A stretch of DNA of 64,000 nt from Dyadobacter fermentans (GTDB lineage Bacteria; Bacteroidota; Bacteroidia; Cytophagales; Spirosomataceae): positions 186,001 to 250,000 of the forward strand of contig NZ_JAHXBN010000018.1 in assembly GCF_019924045.1 (NCBI RefSeq). Direction: 5' to 3'. A model generated the notes under the pieces. The model had not been told where the DNA came from. It did no database searches and saw nothing but the letters and a program-made list of their open reading frames with translations. Positions 9,601-18,375 of the stretch are shown here, in pieces (position 1 is the stretch's first letter; each line of letters opens with the position of its first letter). The position numbers were made by a program, and so were the translations under genes.

Positions 9601-9704
9601 TGAAGGATCTTTGCGTGCTGCTGGGCATTCAAATCAACGCCCAGGTCATTGATGAAAGTAGGACGTCCATTGCTTTGAATTTCGGGCGTACAATTCCAAA
9701 CTAG
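6630..9704 (+). CDS. Two-component sensor histidine kinase with periplasmic propeller sensor (1024 aa)
   Basis: N-terminal membrane/signal segment (about residues 10-33), then a large periplasmic region with regulator-propeller repeats (NGLPQNSVKAIVQDRNGFIW at the start, later SIDSRGRLWVGCETNGVYSV and IVEDRKGFFWITTNRGLFQV), and a Y_Y_Y-type domain before the transmembrane helix (about 755-773, FRLLAGVALLGLFVLSV). The cytoplasmic kinase has the H-box VNHDIQTPL (H804), N-box IIIHNLIDNALKVA, and ATP-binding G-boxes (EDDGGGMP, GQKGIGLVIV). The overall plan is that of Bacteroidota hybrid two-component sensors, but it stops after the ATPase domain: the receiver and DNA-binding parts are supplied by the separate overlapping gene upstream. 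Convergent with the next gene, 33 bp between stops, with no visible terminator. Confidence 0.92.
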   Translation: MIKTPFKWSCINKSLLAFALSALRMFASVYVSAQDAPEGYWLQRFTDENGLPQNSVKAIVQDRNGFIWLTTEAGLVRFDGRRFVTFEKSLIPISNNRFRGFIPFPGTAQDNSPEFYALSEKNEYVGIQANGQVSVDSSFYKHYKKFKPLAQNRIRYNSALASIPALHAVFPDTEPYFLTSGDTAYIWQNPVINCYKAGKRVFVSKGPFTHFLLIGPDPYAVDSEGDLKAIGPVTRDVVIEGEIEDNNLYSNNKNNYQLFWNNISRQAFLYLGNALYLAKSIAPGRLHTQLILRDFDLEKFKVQSFYFDEAAGSLFLGSTTNGLYQLKKQDFHANKLPASDADNVYYAQVPGAGLSVLTSQGYAFSAQPGTMKAIPERLAPFLEKTGSRFHMAPCKDGSFWIQYAFDVFKMDPSGRKILANVKLPEKAKSLSIDSRGRLWVGCETNGVYSVDEVNGQYLPKLRFRLNIHNYEIVGRENDETILLATEGNTYRLNTRTGTFKLIKALKDMVVRSCYTTEEGTWIATYGNGFFLLTGGKAVRFPLDDDRFLATAHCIVEDRKGFFWITTNRGLFQVTKQQLVDYADGKRNLVYYLFYDKSNGFGSNEFNGGCYPCAVTLANGIVSLPSIDGLVWFKPQDVRPALPNRGIFITTVLEDGKTMPVTDTLEMSHGFGQLRLEVTTPYLENPKNIRMQYSLSGPGRTDGWVPVNPDFVVSLTGLSYGNYVLRIRKVTGFGTHDYTYKTVHLRIPRTWYETWWFRLLAGVALLGLFVLSVRARSAYHIKKEREANLIRHYRVISQIIAAVNHDIQTPLLYIGFSLKQFNAYFHRQPAVDPLITRLSDETLDTSQRLNTLTRSILDYIKLQSKSPSERWEIVPVNVADLVAATSRLFAGIAAHREVEIKAMIDPRLTFHSDPNLLSIIIHNLIDNALKVAQSTIMITTCEGPVKQITIEDDGGGMPAELVDWLNQRYQSYEDWLRASQNPGQKGIGLVIVKDLCVLLGIQINAQVIDESRTSIALNFGRTIPN

Positions 9705-9737
9705 TCCGCATGGATGACCAGGAAGCTCCGGAGGCGA

Positions 9738-12700
9738 TCAATACTTCACCACCCGGAACACCTGTTTTTTGCCGTTTTCTTGAATTTGCAATAAATACAT
9801 GCCGGGCGCGAGGTTCTGGATGTCAAGGCTTTCCTGCCGGCCCCGAGCCTGCTTCTTCCGAATGCCGGTACCCCGGCTGTCGAACAGCACAATGCTTCGC
9901 GGAAGTGCTGTTTCAAAAGTGATTTGCAGGTAATCCCGTGCCGGATTGGGTGCAACAATCACCTGGCTGCCTACGGGGTGTGGTTCCGCTGTGACCAACG
10001 TCACCGTCACATTGGAGGGCATCCCGACCGTGCCGGTGCCGCACTGGCCAAAAACGTTCCGCAGCGTGTAAACCTGCCCCGGCAATGCCTGCGATAATGC
10101 AACAGAGTCGACTGCGCCGGTTGCATAGCGTGTCTGCCGGTTGCTACCCAGCACGAGGTCGTATTGCCATGGCCCGCACCCCGAAAGCAGTACCACCGCT
10201 ACCGGATCACTGCCTTCCTGATAAGGCACAAAATCTGCCGCGAAGCGCGCGGTTGCCTTTTCTCCGGTAATCAATGGCGTGGGATAGGCGCCGGCTGCCG
10301 TGCCGGCATCGGACGCGGTTACGCGCAGGCGGTAACGTTTGCCCGGCGAGAGATCCGCAGGAAGCAATGCGCGAAGCGGCGATGATTTGCCGGCGGTAGG
10401 AATAGCCCGGAAGTTCTTCCCGGTGGTATCCGACAGTTGCACCGTCATGATATTACCCCCTGTAAATGAACCGGTTTGTGCATAATATACGAGAATGGAA
10501 TCTCCCACGCACAACCCCAGACTTGCAGATCCGTAACTCGTCACACTCACTGTGCGCGCAGCCGGCGGGTTCACTTCCACGGTAGCGCTGCCGGCGGTAG
10601 TACCGGCGCCGCAGCTATTGGAAACGGAACTAAGCGTGTACGTGGTCGTTTTGTCGGGGTTGACCGTCAGATAATACTCCGAACCGCCCAAAAATGAGCC
10701 TTTTGTGCCGTCCGACAGTTGATAGAAGATCCGCTCAGGCACGGTATTATCCGGGCGGAGGATCAATGCGGTTTGCCCGCCATTGTTAATCACCGTATTA
10801 CCGCTAATCGTCACTTGAACGGGCCGTGTGATGTAAATGAAGAAATCGGTCGAAAGCCCGCCCTTTTTGAAAGTACATTTAAGCTGATACAAATCGCCGG
10901 TGAGATTCGGTGACATTTTCAGGTCTATCGAACCCTTTTTAACCTTCGTCGAATCCAGCGGGATAGTCCTGGAAGTTTGCGGGTCGATCACTTCGAATGC
11001 AATGTAGCCGTCGCCTGCCTCGGCGTCCCCGGACAGCTCGTAGTTCACCGTAAAAGTCTTTCCATTACAGACGGCATAATTGTCGGCCGAAGCCGTCAGG
11101 CGGGGGGGCACTTTCACCATCACCGACCCGGAAACCGCACCGTAGCCGCATTGGTTGTATACCGTTTTAAGTTCAAAAGTGCCTCCCTGGTTCGGATAAA
11201 TCCTCCGCCTTATGTTATGGGTGGCAGTCTGGCTGGTATTATCTTCATAAACGGCAGTCCACGGATAGGTTCCCGTAAACCGCACATCCAGTTCGACATA
11301 ACCACTGCCCGGGATGGTGATCGGCTGCGGCAAATCGCTGGAAATGGTGGCACCGGGTAAAACACCCACCAAAAAATCGGCTGTGTTCGAAATGACGCCG
11401 TCGGACGACACGATGCGGATTTTATAATTCCCCTCCGCCAGATTGCCCGGAAGCACTCCGCTAATGGTATTGGAATGCTCGCCGCTGGCAATCACCCGGT
11501 AGTTGACCTCGTCTGCACGCGACAGCTCCATACTGAACGTCACGCCGCTACCCGGGCTTCCATGGGCAAATCCAAATGGCACACGGATCCGGTTCCCGGC
11601 ACAGAACCGGTTGGCTGTAAAATCAAAACCGGCGACCTTGATTTCGTAAGGAAGGACTTTAATGTATGTCGACAAATTCGCCGCTTGCATACCGCAGCTG
11701 TTACCCATGGATTTGAGCGTATAGACCGTGGTAGTACCGGGCGTTGCCGTGATCGGAATAATGGCCTGATAGGGCTCTCCGAAAGCAAGGGTATGCTCGG
11801 TATTGCCGTCGGAATAAACGGCGGACGACGCCCCGCCTCCCTTCGCCGTGAAATTCACCGACCACTCGCCATTGTTGGGCAGCATTGCAGGCTGCTCGCT
11901 GGTGCCAGCCGGATTGACCACAAAGTCGGTCAAAGGCGTATCGACGCCGAATTGGTAAGTCTCCGTAGTCAGGAAAGGGTTTTTGGAAACCACCTTGATA
12001 CCTGCCAGATAAGTGTAACCGTTCTGGCTCGCGGGAATTTTCACTTTGTAAGTGCCTCCCGCTTTTACGGTTTTGAGCGTCGTGAAATTACAGCAGTCCG
12101 CATAGGCCTGAATTTGAAACTCATTGTCTGCTCCAAACTTACCCGGAGCCAAAATCTTCACTTCCAGACTGTCGTTCGCGCATACACGTGCGGGAATGCG
12201 TTCCAGATACAAGCCGGGCGCCGCGTCGTTTGTGAGCGTCAGGCGCGTGGCAGGGATATTTTCAGTTTTAAAACAGGCATTGCTGATAGACCTGATTTTA
12301 AAGTCCTTCGTCTTATCCAGATACACTTCGGGCGCCCACCAGTCATTTTTGACCACCGTACGGTTTCCTGCCTCGTCTTCGATTGTAAACGGCCATTTGC
12401 CGTACAGTTTATAGTTCAGCGTGATGAGCCCCGGCTCCCCGAATGCATAATCGCTCGTGCCCGATACGATCTGCGGTTTGCTCTGGATCAGGTAAATGTA
12501 GGAAGGAGCGGATTTCAGCGCCGGGTTCTGCGTAGTGACATACATGTTATTCAAACCATCGTAGAGCTGTTCGGGCGGCGTTCCCCCGGGCAGCTCGGGA
12601 ATCAGAAATTCGAGGTAATCACCATCGCGGGTTGCCGGGAACGAATAGTTTCTGGAAGGCCCATAGATGGCATTCACCGTGTAGGACGTGGCCGCACTGA

Positions 12701-13982
12701 AATTGCCATTCGACCTGATCCTGACCCTCACGCGGGTGCCGGCACATAGTATCTGCGGATTAGCCGAGGGAACCAGCGCAATGCCCTGCCCAACGGTTAC
12801 GGTCATACGCGCGGGCGCGGGAAGGTTGGTGACGCCGCATCCGGACGACATCGACTGAATGCTGTAAGTGGTGGTTTTGTCCGGGCTTTTATCCACATAC
12901 ACTTCTCCCGAATAACTGGCGGTGATTGCGCTCCCGTCGCCCAACTGTGCCGAAAAAGGAGGTACGCCTTTGAAAACAACCCCTACCCTTGTCTCACCAC
13001 CCAGCTCTACGCGGGCATCCGGCGTGAAAAAGCTGACCTGCGGCTTGGGATGGACTGTCAATATAAAATCACCCGGCGAGCCTACGATGCCATGCTCGTC
13101 GGCGATGATAATCACTTTGAAGTTCGTTTTGGCGGTCAGGTTCAGACCATCCGGCACGCGGGTTACCACCCAGCCGTCTTTCAGCTCGGCGGGCGCTTCC
13201 ATGGTTTTGACCGTCACGAAGGGCGACGTGTCGGACGACCGGAACCTGACGCGGTATTTATCGCCGGGTTTCAGCGGCGCCCCCATTGTGTTGAATGCTA
13301 TCCTGACCTGGCTATTCTCGCAAACGTCGAATGCATCCGCCGCGAGCGTCCGCACGGATGTCGCGTTCGCTACCGGCCTGACCGCCCCGCTCGTACGCAT
13401 GGCGCCGCACGCGTTGGTGGCGGTACGGATCGAGAATGGCTCCGTTGTGTGGGCGCCTATTGTGTGGTAAGTTGTAAAATTCGGCTGCGAATATGGGGTT
13501 AATTCCAGCTGGGTACCGTCGTTGAGCGTTACGTCCACCTCGGTGCTGCTGAAAGCCGTGAATTTCAAAACCAGCTCCTCTCCCAGATTGACAGTATCCG
13601 AAATAGCGGAAGCAAGCTGGACAGTGCCTTTGGAATGGACCCTGAAATAGGACCAGCTGCTTTCGGTTTTGGGCGAAGACGAAATTATGCGGAATTGCAG
13701 CATCGGAAACGCCGAAAGCGTCGAATCCTGGTACAAGACCTCGATATTCTCGCCCTTTAAAACGGCCGGCAGCGTCGCTAACACGGTCGGTTTATCATTT
13801 TCACGTACCTGTACCGAAAATTGGTTATCGGTATTGAAACTACCGGCAATCGTAACCGGAATGCGCTGTGCCTTTCCAAGACAGGCCAGTTCGGGATTCC
13901 CCACTGTAATGGATGGCGTTTGTGCATGAGCAAAAAACGACAAGTGGACCAGGAACAGCAATCCCCGTAAAATACGCTTCAT
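9738..13982 (-). CDS. Giant T9SS-secreted seven-module repeat protein, copy 2 (1414 aa)
   Basis: Signal peptide (MKRILRGLLFLVHLSFFAHA), seven tandem modules of about 190 residues, and a T9SS sorting domain (IVAPNPARDYLQITF ... PGMYLLQIQ ... VFRVVKY). Each module opens with a Cys-strand signature (ACLGKAQRIPV, VCENSQVRIAF, LCAGTRVRVRI, VCANDSLEVKI, FCAGNRIRVPF, VCNGKTFTVNY, LCVGDSILVYY) and closes with a second Cys in a TTTYTLxSxxNxCG-like strand (TNACGAM, SGCGVT, SNACFKT, NSCGMQ, NQCGYG, NSCGAG, GQCGTG). Module 4 carries an extra Cys pair (ADCCNF). No enzyme motif is seen, and I recognise no named domain beyond Ig-like beta-sandwich character. It is a collinear paralogue of the next gene upstream, 39 bp away, and probably cotranscribed with it. 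A structural surface or matrix role is inference. Confidence 0.85.
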   Translation of the reverse strand: MKRILRGLLFLVHLSFFAHAQTPSITVGNPELACLGKAQRIPVTIAGSFNTDNQFSVQVRENDKPTVLATLPAVLKGENIEVLYQDSTLSAFPMLQFRIISSSPKTESSWSYFRVHSKGTVQLASAISDTVNLGEELVLKFTAFSSTEVDVTLNDGTQLELTPYSQPNFTTYHTIGAHTTEPFSIRTATNACGAMRTSGAVRPVANATSVRTLAADAFDVCENSQVRIAFNTMGAPLKPGDKYRVRFRSSDTSPFVTVKTMEAPAELKDGWVVTRVPDGLNLTAKTNFKVIIIADEHGIVGSPGDFILTVHPKPQVSFFTPDARVELGGETRVGVVFKGVPPFSAQLGDGSAITASYSGEVYVDKSPDKTTTYSIQSMSSGCGVTNLPAPARMTVTVGQGIALVPSANPQILCAGTRVRVRIRSNGNFSAATSYTVNAIYGPSRNYSFPATRDGDYLEFLIPELPGGTPPEQLYDGLNNMYVTTQNPALKSAPSYIYLIQSKPQIVSGTSDYAFGEPGLITLNYKLYGKWPFTIEDEAGNRTVVKNDWWAPEVYLDKTKDFKIRSISNACFKTENIPATRLTLTNDAAPGLYLERIPARVCANDSLEVKILAPGKFGADNEFQIQAYADCCNFTTLKTVKAGGTYKVKIPASQNGYTYLAGIKVVSKNPFLTTETYQFGVDTPLTDFVVNPAGTSEQPAMLPNNGEWSVNFTAKGGGASSAVYSDGNTEHTLAFGEPYQAIIPITATPGTTTVYTLKSMGNSCGMQAANLSTYIKVLPYEIKVAGFDFTANRFCAGNRIRVPFGFAHGSPGSGVTFSMELSRADEVNYRVIASGEHSNTISGVLPGNLAEGNYKIRIVSSDGVISNTADFLVGVLPGATISSDLPQPITIPGSGYVELDVRFTGTYPWTAVYEDNTSQTATHNIRRRIYPNQGGTFELKTVYNQCGYGAVSGSVMVKVPPRLTASADNYAVCNGKTFTVNYELSGDAEAGDGYIAFEVIDPQTSRTIPLDSTKVKKGSIDLKMSPNLTGDLYQLKCTFKKGGLSTDFFIYITRPVQVTISGNTVINNGGQTALILRPDNTVPERIFYQLSDGTKGSFLGGSEYYLTVNPDKTTTYTLSSVSNSCGAGTTAGSATVEVNPPAARTVSVTSYGSASLGLCVGDSILVYYAQTGSFTGGNIMTVQLSDTTGKNFRAIPTAGKSSPLRALLPADLSPGKRYRLRVTASDAGTAAGAYPTPLITGEKATARFAADFVPYQEGSDPVAVVLLSGCGPWQYDLVLGSNRQTRYATGAVDSVALSQALPGQVYTLRNVFGQCGTGTVGMPSNVTVTLVTAEPHPVGSQVIVAPNPARDYLQITFETALPRSIVLFDSRGTGIRKKQARGRQESLDIQNLAPGMYLLQIQENGKKQVFRVVKY

Positions 13983-14021
13983 AAGTTGATGTTTTTCAAT
14001 GGCTGATCAAAAGGCCGGCGG

Positions 14022-17000
14022 CTACCGTTTGATAAGTTTGTGCGTTGATTTAAGATTTTTACCCTCAATACTCAATACATAAATACCGGACGGCAGCTGA
14101 CTGATATTCAACTCGTCTTCCATTGATGCGCTATGTTTCGTGAGCATCGGAATCCCTCCCGCATTGATGAGCCGGATTGTCCTTTCGGCAGCATCGGCAA
14201 ACCTGATCAGCAAGCGATGGTCTGCGGGATTGGGTGCGACCACCACCCGGGTAACCGCTGGCGAAGGCTCGCCGGTGATCACCTCCACATGAACAATGTC
14301 CGGTTTCTCCACTGTGCCTGTGCCGCAGCGGTTCGACACCCGCAGTATTTTATAGTATTCGGCAAGCGGGCGTTCGTCAAGGAATATCGTATCAGTTGCG
14401 GAGGTCGCGTACTGGGTTCTCGTGCCAAGCGGACTGCCCACAGCGTAATCCCATGGCCCGGAACCTGTGAGCAGCACTACAAGCTTTGACGTGCCGGAAA
14501 CATCCTGAATAATCGATTCGGAAGCAAAACGCGCCCCCGCCCTGGTGCCGGGCGACAGCGGGAACTCGTAAGCTCCGCTAGCCGTTCCGGGGTCGGAAGC
14601 TACTACCCGCACCCTGTATTGCTTGCCCGGAACGAAATCGGCGGGAATGCCGGCTTTCAATGGAGAAGTCTGTCCGGTTGTCGTTACCGATTTGAAATTC
14701 CTGCCTGTGGTATCCGAAAACTGGACGGTCATCGTATTCCCGGCTGAAAAACTGCCTTTTCGGGTATAATGGACCAGGATGGCTTCGCCCAGGCAGAATG
14801 CCGAATTGTCGAACGGCTCCCAGCTTGTAACGGTTACCGTCCGTTCGCTGGGCGGATTCACCTCTACCGTTGCACTACCCGACTTTTTACCCTCACCGCA
14901 ACCATTATCGACGGATGCCAGCGTATAAGTGGTGGTTTTCGCCGGGCTCACTTTCAGGAAAAACTCCGTATTGCCACTGCCGCCGTAGAAAGTGCCGGTC
15001 TGACCGTCGGACAGGCGATAGTTAATAGCCTCATTGGCGGTCCTGTTGCTGCGGAGCTGCACCTGGGTGCTTTCCCCCGCGTTGATCGTCGTGTTGCCGA
15101 TGATCGACACATCCACTCTTGTTTTAATCCTCAACGCAGAGTTCACGGAAAGGTTATAGCTCCTCACCACACCCCGGAACTGGTAGTAATCGTCGCCCAG
15201 TTGGGTTGGCATTCTCAATTGCAGCGTACCTGCCCGCACACGCGTGGAATCCACACCGGTAACTTTCCCGGTCCGCGTGTTCAAGAGTTCGAAAACGATG
15301 TAATCCTTATCCAGGGACACGTCGCCCTGCAACTGGTACCAAACCCGCACGGTACCACCAGCGCAGACTTCCTCCTGCTGAGGCAAAACGCTCAGCGACG
15401 GTTTCACTTGGACGGAAACTTTGCCCGATACCGGCCCGTAACCGCAGTTATTATAAACCGAGATGAGCGAAAAATCCTGCTGCATGGTCGCCGAAATGGA
15501 TCGTTGATAGGGATTATTGTCGGTGCTCTGCTTTTCGCTGTTTTCGTAGATCATCGTCCAGGGTGCCGTTCCCGTGAAATTGACCATGGCGTAAATACCT
15601 TGTCCCGGATTGAGCACAATGGGATCCTTTTCTGTGGAACTGATCGTAGCCGACGGCGCAGAGCTGATCACCAGGTCCACCGCGTTGGAAACGCTGCCGT
15701 CGGAAGATGCGACGCGCATCTGGTATCTGCCGGTACCGACCGATTCGGGGACGGTAATGGAAAATGTGCGTGAGGTGATGCCCGTTGCCAGATCGGTAAA
15801 CTCAGCGGTTTGGTCACGGGCTATTTGCAATGCAAAAGTGGCTTTCGAAGCATCTCCGTCCAGTATGACAAACGGCACGGCAAGGCTTCCGTTCCGGCAG
15901 GCCGACAATGGAAATCCATTCTCCCCTGCGGATATGACAATGCGATAAGGAACAACCCGGATGTAGGTCGTCAGGTTAACAGGAAAGGTCCCGCATTTAT
16001 TCTGCGCCGATTTGATGGTGTAGGCGCTGACTATCCCCGCAGGCGGCCGCACCACCGCATGAGAAACTGAGGGGTTCAACTCCTGTGTGTGTTCGCTGAC
16101 GCCATCCGAATAGGTGAATGCGGTAAGTCCTCCTTCGCGATTGGAAAGTGACAATCCCACCTCCTGCCCTTGCAGGTACTCCGCCGGCGCTTCCCGCGTA
16201 CCTGAGGGGTTGATGCTGAAATCGGTCGGCGGACCTTGCAATTGTATTTCAAACTGATTGCTGGTGATCGCCGGGCTCGATGAAACAACCCGGAAATTCG
16301 CGTAGCCGATCTGTCTCTGGCCTACCGGCACCTTGATTTTGTGCGTGCCATCCTTGCTCACCGTCGCGAGCGTCTGAAACGTACAGCAATCGATATATCC
16401 TTCTATTTTAAATGTATTCCCCGGATTGAATGTCCCGGTTTTAATGAAAGTGATTTCCAGGCTGTCCTGTTTGCAAATAATCTTATCCAGCGGCTGAACA
16501 TAAATCCCCGGAGCGGCACCTGCTGTATCGAGCGTGAGGCGGACAGCCGGGACGGTTTCATTTTTAGAACATGCATTACTGATCGATTTCAGCTTAAAAT
16601 CCTGCGTTTTGTTGACGTAAAAACTAGGATACCAGGCCGAGTAGCCATCAATGTTGTAGATTTTACCGGCGGCATCCTCGATTTTAAAAGGCCCGTTTCC
16701 GTGTAGCTCGTATCCAAACCCCGCTTCGGCCGGATTTTTGTAGTTCAAAACTGAATGCGGCAAAACCACCATTTCAGGCATGCTTCCGATCGCATAATCA
16801 TAGTAATAACCTGATTTGTAAGCCGGATTACTACTAGCAATGTAAAACGCCCCGATCTTATCGTAGCTCAAAGCGTGGTCGGTTCCTTTCGGCAATACCG
16901 GGATGTCAAATTCCAGGTAATCACCCGACTTTTTAGCAGGAAACGAATGGACCTTCTGCTCGTTCACAATACCGTTGACCGTAAACGTGGTACCATCGTT

Positions 17001-18278
17001 GACCGCGATATTCGAAAACATCCTGATTTTCCCCTTCGAACCGGCACAAAAGAAACGCTCCCCCACCGACGGCTCCATCGCAATGCCGGGCTTAACGGTC
17101 ACCACCATCGTGGCGCCCGAACTTACCGTTTGGCTACCGCAACCACTTGTAAAACTTTTAATGGTGTAAGAAGTCGTTTTCTCAGGCCGCACGTCTATCT
17201 GGCCGTTGGTCTGCGACGACCAGAGCACCGTACCGTCCTGCAATGTCGCCGAATAGGGCGCGATACCCGAAAATGTGATACCGACCGGCAGCTTTTCACC
17301 CATTTCGATGGTTTTGCTCGGAGTATTGATAACGGCCCCCGCGCGCGGGTAAACCACAAAATTGAAATCCGTATAGGCACCGAGGACCGCCGGATTTTCG
17401 GTGACGATACGGAGGCTGTATGAGCTCCGTGACGTGAGATTGAACGATGTCGGGAAGTTAGCCACCAGCACATTGTCTTTCAGTTGCGCCGGCACCTCCA
17501 CCGCTATTACATTCGAATGATCCCCCTGAAAAACACTGATCCGCAACCTGTATTTTACATTGGTCGGCAGCGCAGGACCTGATGTGGAGAAGTTCACACG
17601 AATTTCGCTCCCCTCGCATACAGCCGCGGGCGAAACCGAAAGTGTCCGCAGTGCTGTCGGGTTCAGGGTGGCCTTCACCTGCCCGCTCACTTTCATCGGG
17701 CCGCACACATTCTCGGCGTGCGCGATGTAAAATGGGGTGGTCGCATTCACGCCTTTGTTGTGGAGGCTCACAAAATAACCTTCCGCAAACGAAGACAAGC
17801 TAAAATCGGAGCTGTCGTTGAGCGTCACCGACGCCGTACTTTTGCTGAATGTCGTAAATTTAAGCGTCAGATCCTCTCCCGGATTGATCGTATCCGAAGC
17901 CGCGAGCGCCAGGTTCACACTTCCTTTGGTGTGTATTTCGACATTCCTCCAATCGCTTTCGGTTTTGGGCGAAGTGGTCGCGATGCGCAATTGTATATAC
18001 CGGGGAATCGAAAGGCTGGAATCGGAATGCACCACCTCCATTTTACCGTCAACCAGGCGCGCCGGGATTTCCGAAATGACGGGCAGGTTATCGCCCTTCC
18101 GGATTTGTATGGAGAACTTGTTATCCGCATTGTACTTGCCCGTAATCGCTACCTGGATCTTCTGGACCGCATTCAGACAGGCCGTTTCGGGGTAAATAAT
18201 CGCAATAGACGGAGATTGGGCAAAAAGAGGAAAGCAGGCAATGAAACACAGCGCTAGCAGCACGCAATTTTTTTTCAT
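14022..18278 (-). CDS. Giant T9SS-secreted seven-module repeat protein, copy 1 (1418 aa)
   Basis: The start is placed at the ATG 18276-18278 (MKKNCVLLALCFIACFPLFA), giving a clean signal peptide; the upstream in-frame start (18302) would precede it with a polar extension. The architecture is the same as the downstream copy: seven modules, each with an opening Cys strand (ACLNAVQKIQV, VCEGSEIRVNF, FCAGSKGKIRM, ICKQDSLEITF, ACRNGSLAVPF, VCAGGTVRVWY, FCLGEAILVHY) and a closing Cys (NVCGPM, SGCGSQ, NACSKN, NKCGTF, NNCGYG, NGCGEG, NRCGTG), and the extra CC in module 4 (IDCCTF). The end is a T9SS sorting domain (VVAPNPADHRLLIRF ... SGIYVLSIEG). The two proteins align from end to end, so the whole gene was duplicated, not single modules. 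A promoter-like TTG/TATGTTTG pair lies just upstream. Confidence 0.85.
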   Translation of the reverse strand: MKKNCVLLALCFIACFPLFAQSPSIAIIYPETACLNAVQKIQVAITGKYNADNKFSIQIRKGDNLPVISEIPARLVDGKMEVVHSDSSLSIPRYIQLRIATTSPKTESDWRNVEIHTKGSVNLALAASDTINPGEDLTLKFTTFSKSTASVTLNDSSDFSLSSFAEGYFVSLHNKGVNATTPFYIAHAENVCGPMKVSGQVKATLNPTALRTLSVSPAAVCEGSEIRVNFSTSGPALPTNVKYRLRISVFQGDHSNVIAVEVPAQLKDNVLVANFPTSFNLTSRSSYSLRIVTENPAVLGAYTDFNFVVYPRAGAVINTPSKTIEMGEKLPVGITFSGIAPYSATLQDGTVLWSSQTNGQIDVRPEKTTSYTIKSFTSGCGSQTVSSGATMVVTVKPGIAMEPSVGERFFCAGSKGKIRMFSNIAVNDGTTFTVNGIVNEQKVHSFPAKKSGDYLEFDIPVLPKGTDHALSYDKIGAFYIASSNPAYKSGYYYDYAIGSMPEMVVLPHSVLNYKNPAEAGFGYELHGNGPFKIEDAAGKIYNIDGYSAWYPSFYVNKTQDFKLKSISNACSKNETVPAVRLTLDTAGAAPGIYVQPLDKIICKQDSLEITFIKTGTFNPGNTFKIEGYIDCCTFQTLATVSKDGTHKIKVPVGQRQIGYANFRVVSSSPAITSNQFEIQLQGPPTDFSINPSGTREAPAEYLQGQEVGLSLSNREGGLTAFTYSDGVSEHTQELNPSVSHAVVRPPAGIVSAYTIKSAQNKCGTFPVNLTTYIRVVPYRIVISAGENGFPLSACRNGSLAVPFVILDGDASKATFALQIARDQTAEFTDLATGITSRTFSITVPESVGTGRYQMRVASSDGSVSNAVDLVISSAPSATISSTEKDPIVLNPGQGIYAMVNFTGTAPWTMIYENSEKQSTDNNPYQRSISATMQQDFSLISVYNNCGYGPVSGKVSVQVKPSLSVLPQQEEVCAGGTVRVWYQLQGDVSLDKDYIVFELLNTRTGKVTGVDSTRVRAGTLQLRMPTQLGDDYYQFRGVVRSYNLSVNSALRIKTRVDVSIIGNTTINAGESTQVQLRSNRTANEAINYRLSDGQTGTFYGGSGNTEFFLKVSPAKTTTYTLASVDNGCGEGKKSGSATVEVNPPSERTVTVTSWEPFDNSAFCLGEAILVHYTRKGSFSAGNTMTVQFSDTTGRNFKSVTTTGQTSPLKAGIPADFVPGKQYRVRVVASDPGTASGAYEFPLSPGTRAGARFASESIIQDVSGTSKLVVLLTGSGPWDYAVGSPLGTRTQYATSATDTIFLDERPLAEYYKILRVSNRCGTGTVEKPDIVHVEVITGEPSPAVTRVVVAPNPADHRLLIRFADAAERTIRLINAGGIPMLTKHSASMEDELNISQLPSGIYVLSIEGKNLKSTHKLIKR

Positions 18279-18299
18279 AGAGAGGTGGAATTTGGATAC

Positions 18300-18331
18300 C
18301 AAACATAATGAAAATGCCCGGATGTAACCAA
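18300..18331 (-). promoter_or_regulatory. Bacteroidota-type promoter for the giant repeat-protein pair
   Basis: On the minus strand a -7 box TATGTTTG (18307-18300) follows a -33 TTG (18331-18329) with 21 bp between, matching TTG-N19-21-TAnnTTTG. It lies 21 bp before the ATG, so the leader would be short. Confidence 0.55.
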
Positions 18332-18375
18332 AAGTAATTCTACCAGTTAACTAGTGAAAAATTCTTGTAATGCGG

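Noticed and set aside
11475..12749. Long plus-strand open frame (424 codons) inside the giant repeat-protein gene
   Set aside because: It lies fully antisense to a well-supported gene with seven modules and has a composition rich in Arg/His/Gly typical of a shadow frame; no domain is recognisable.
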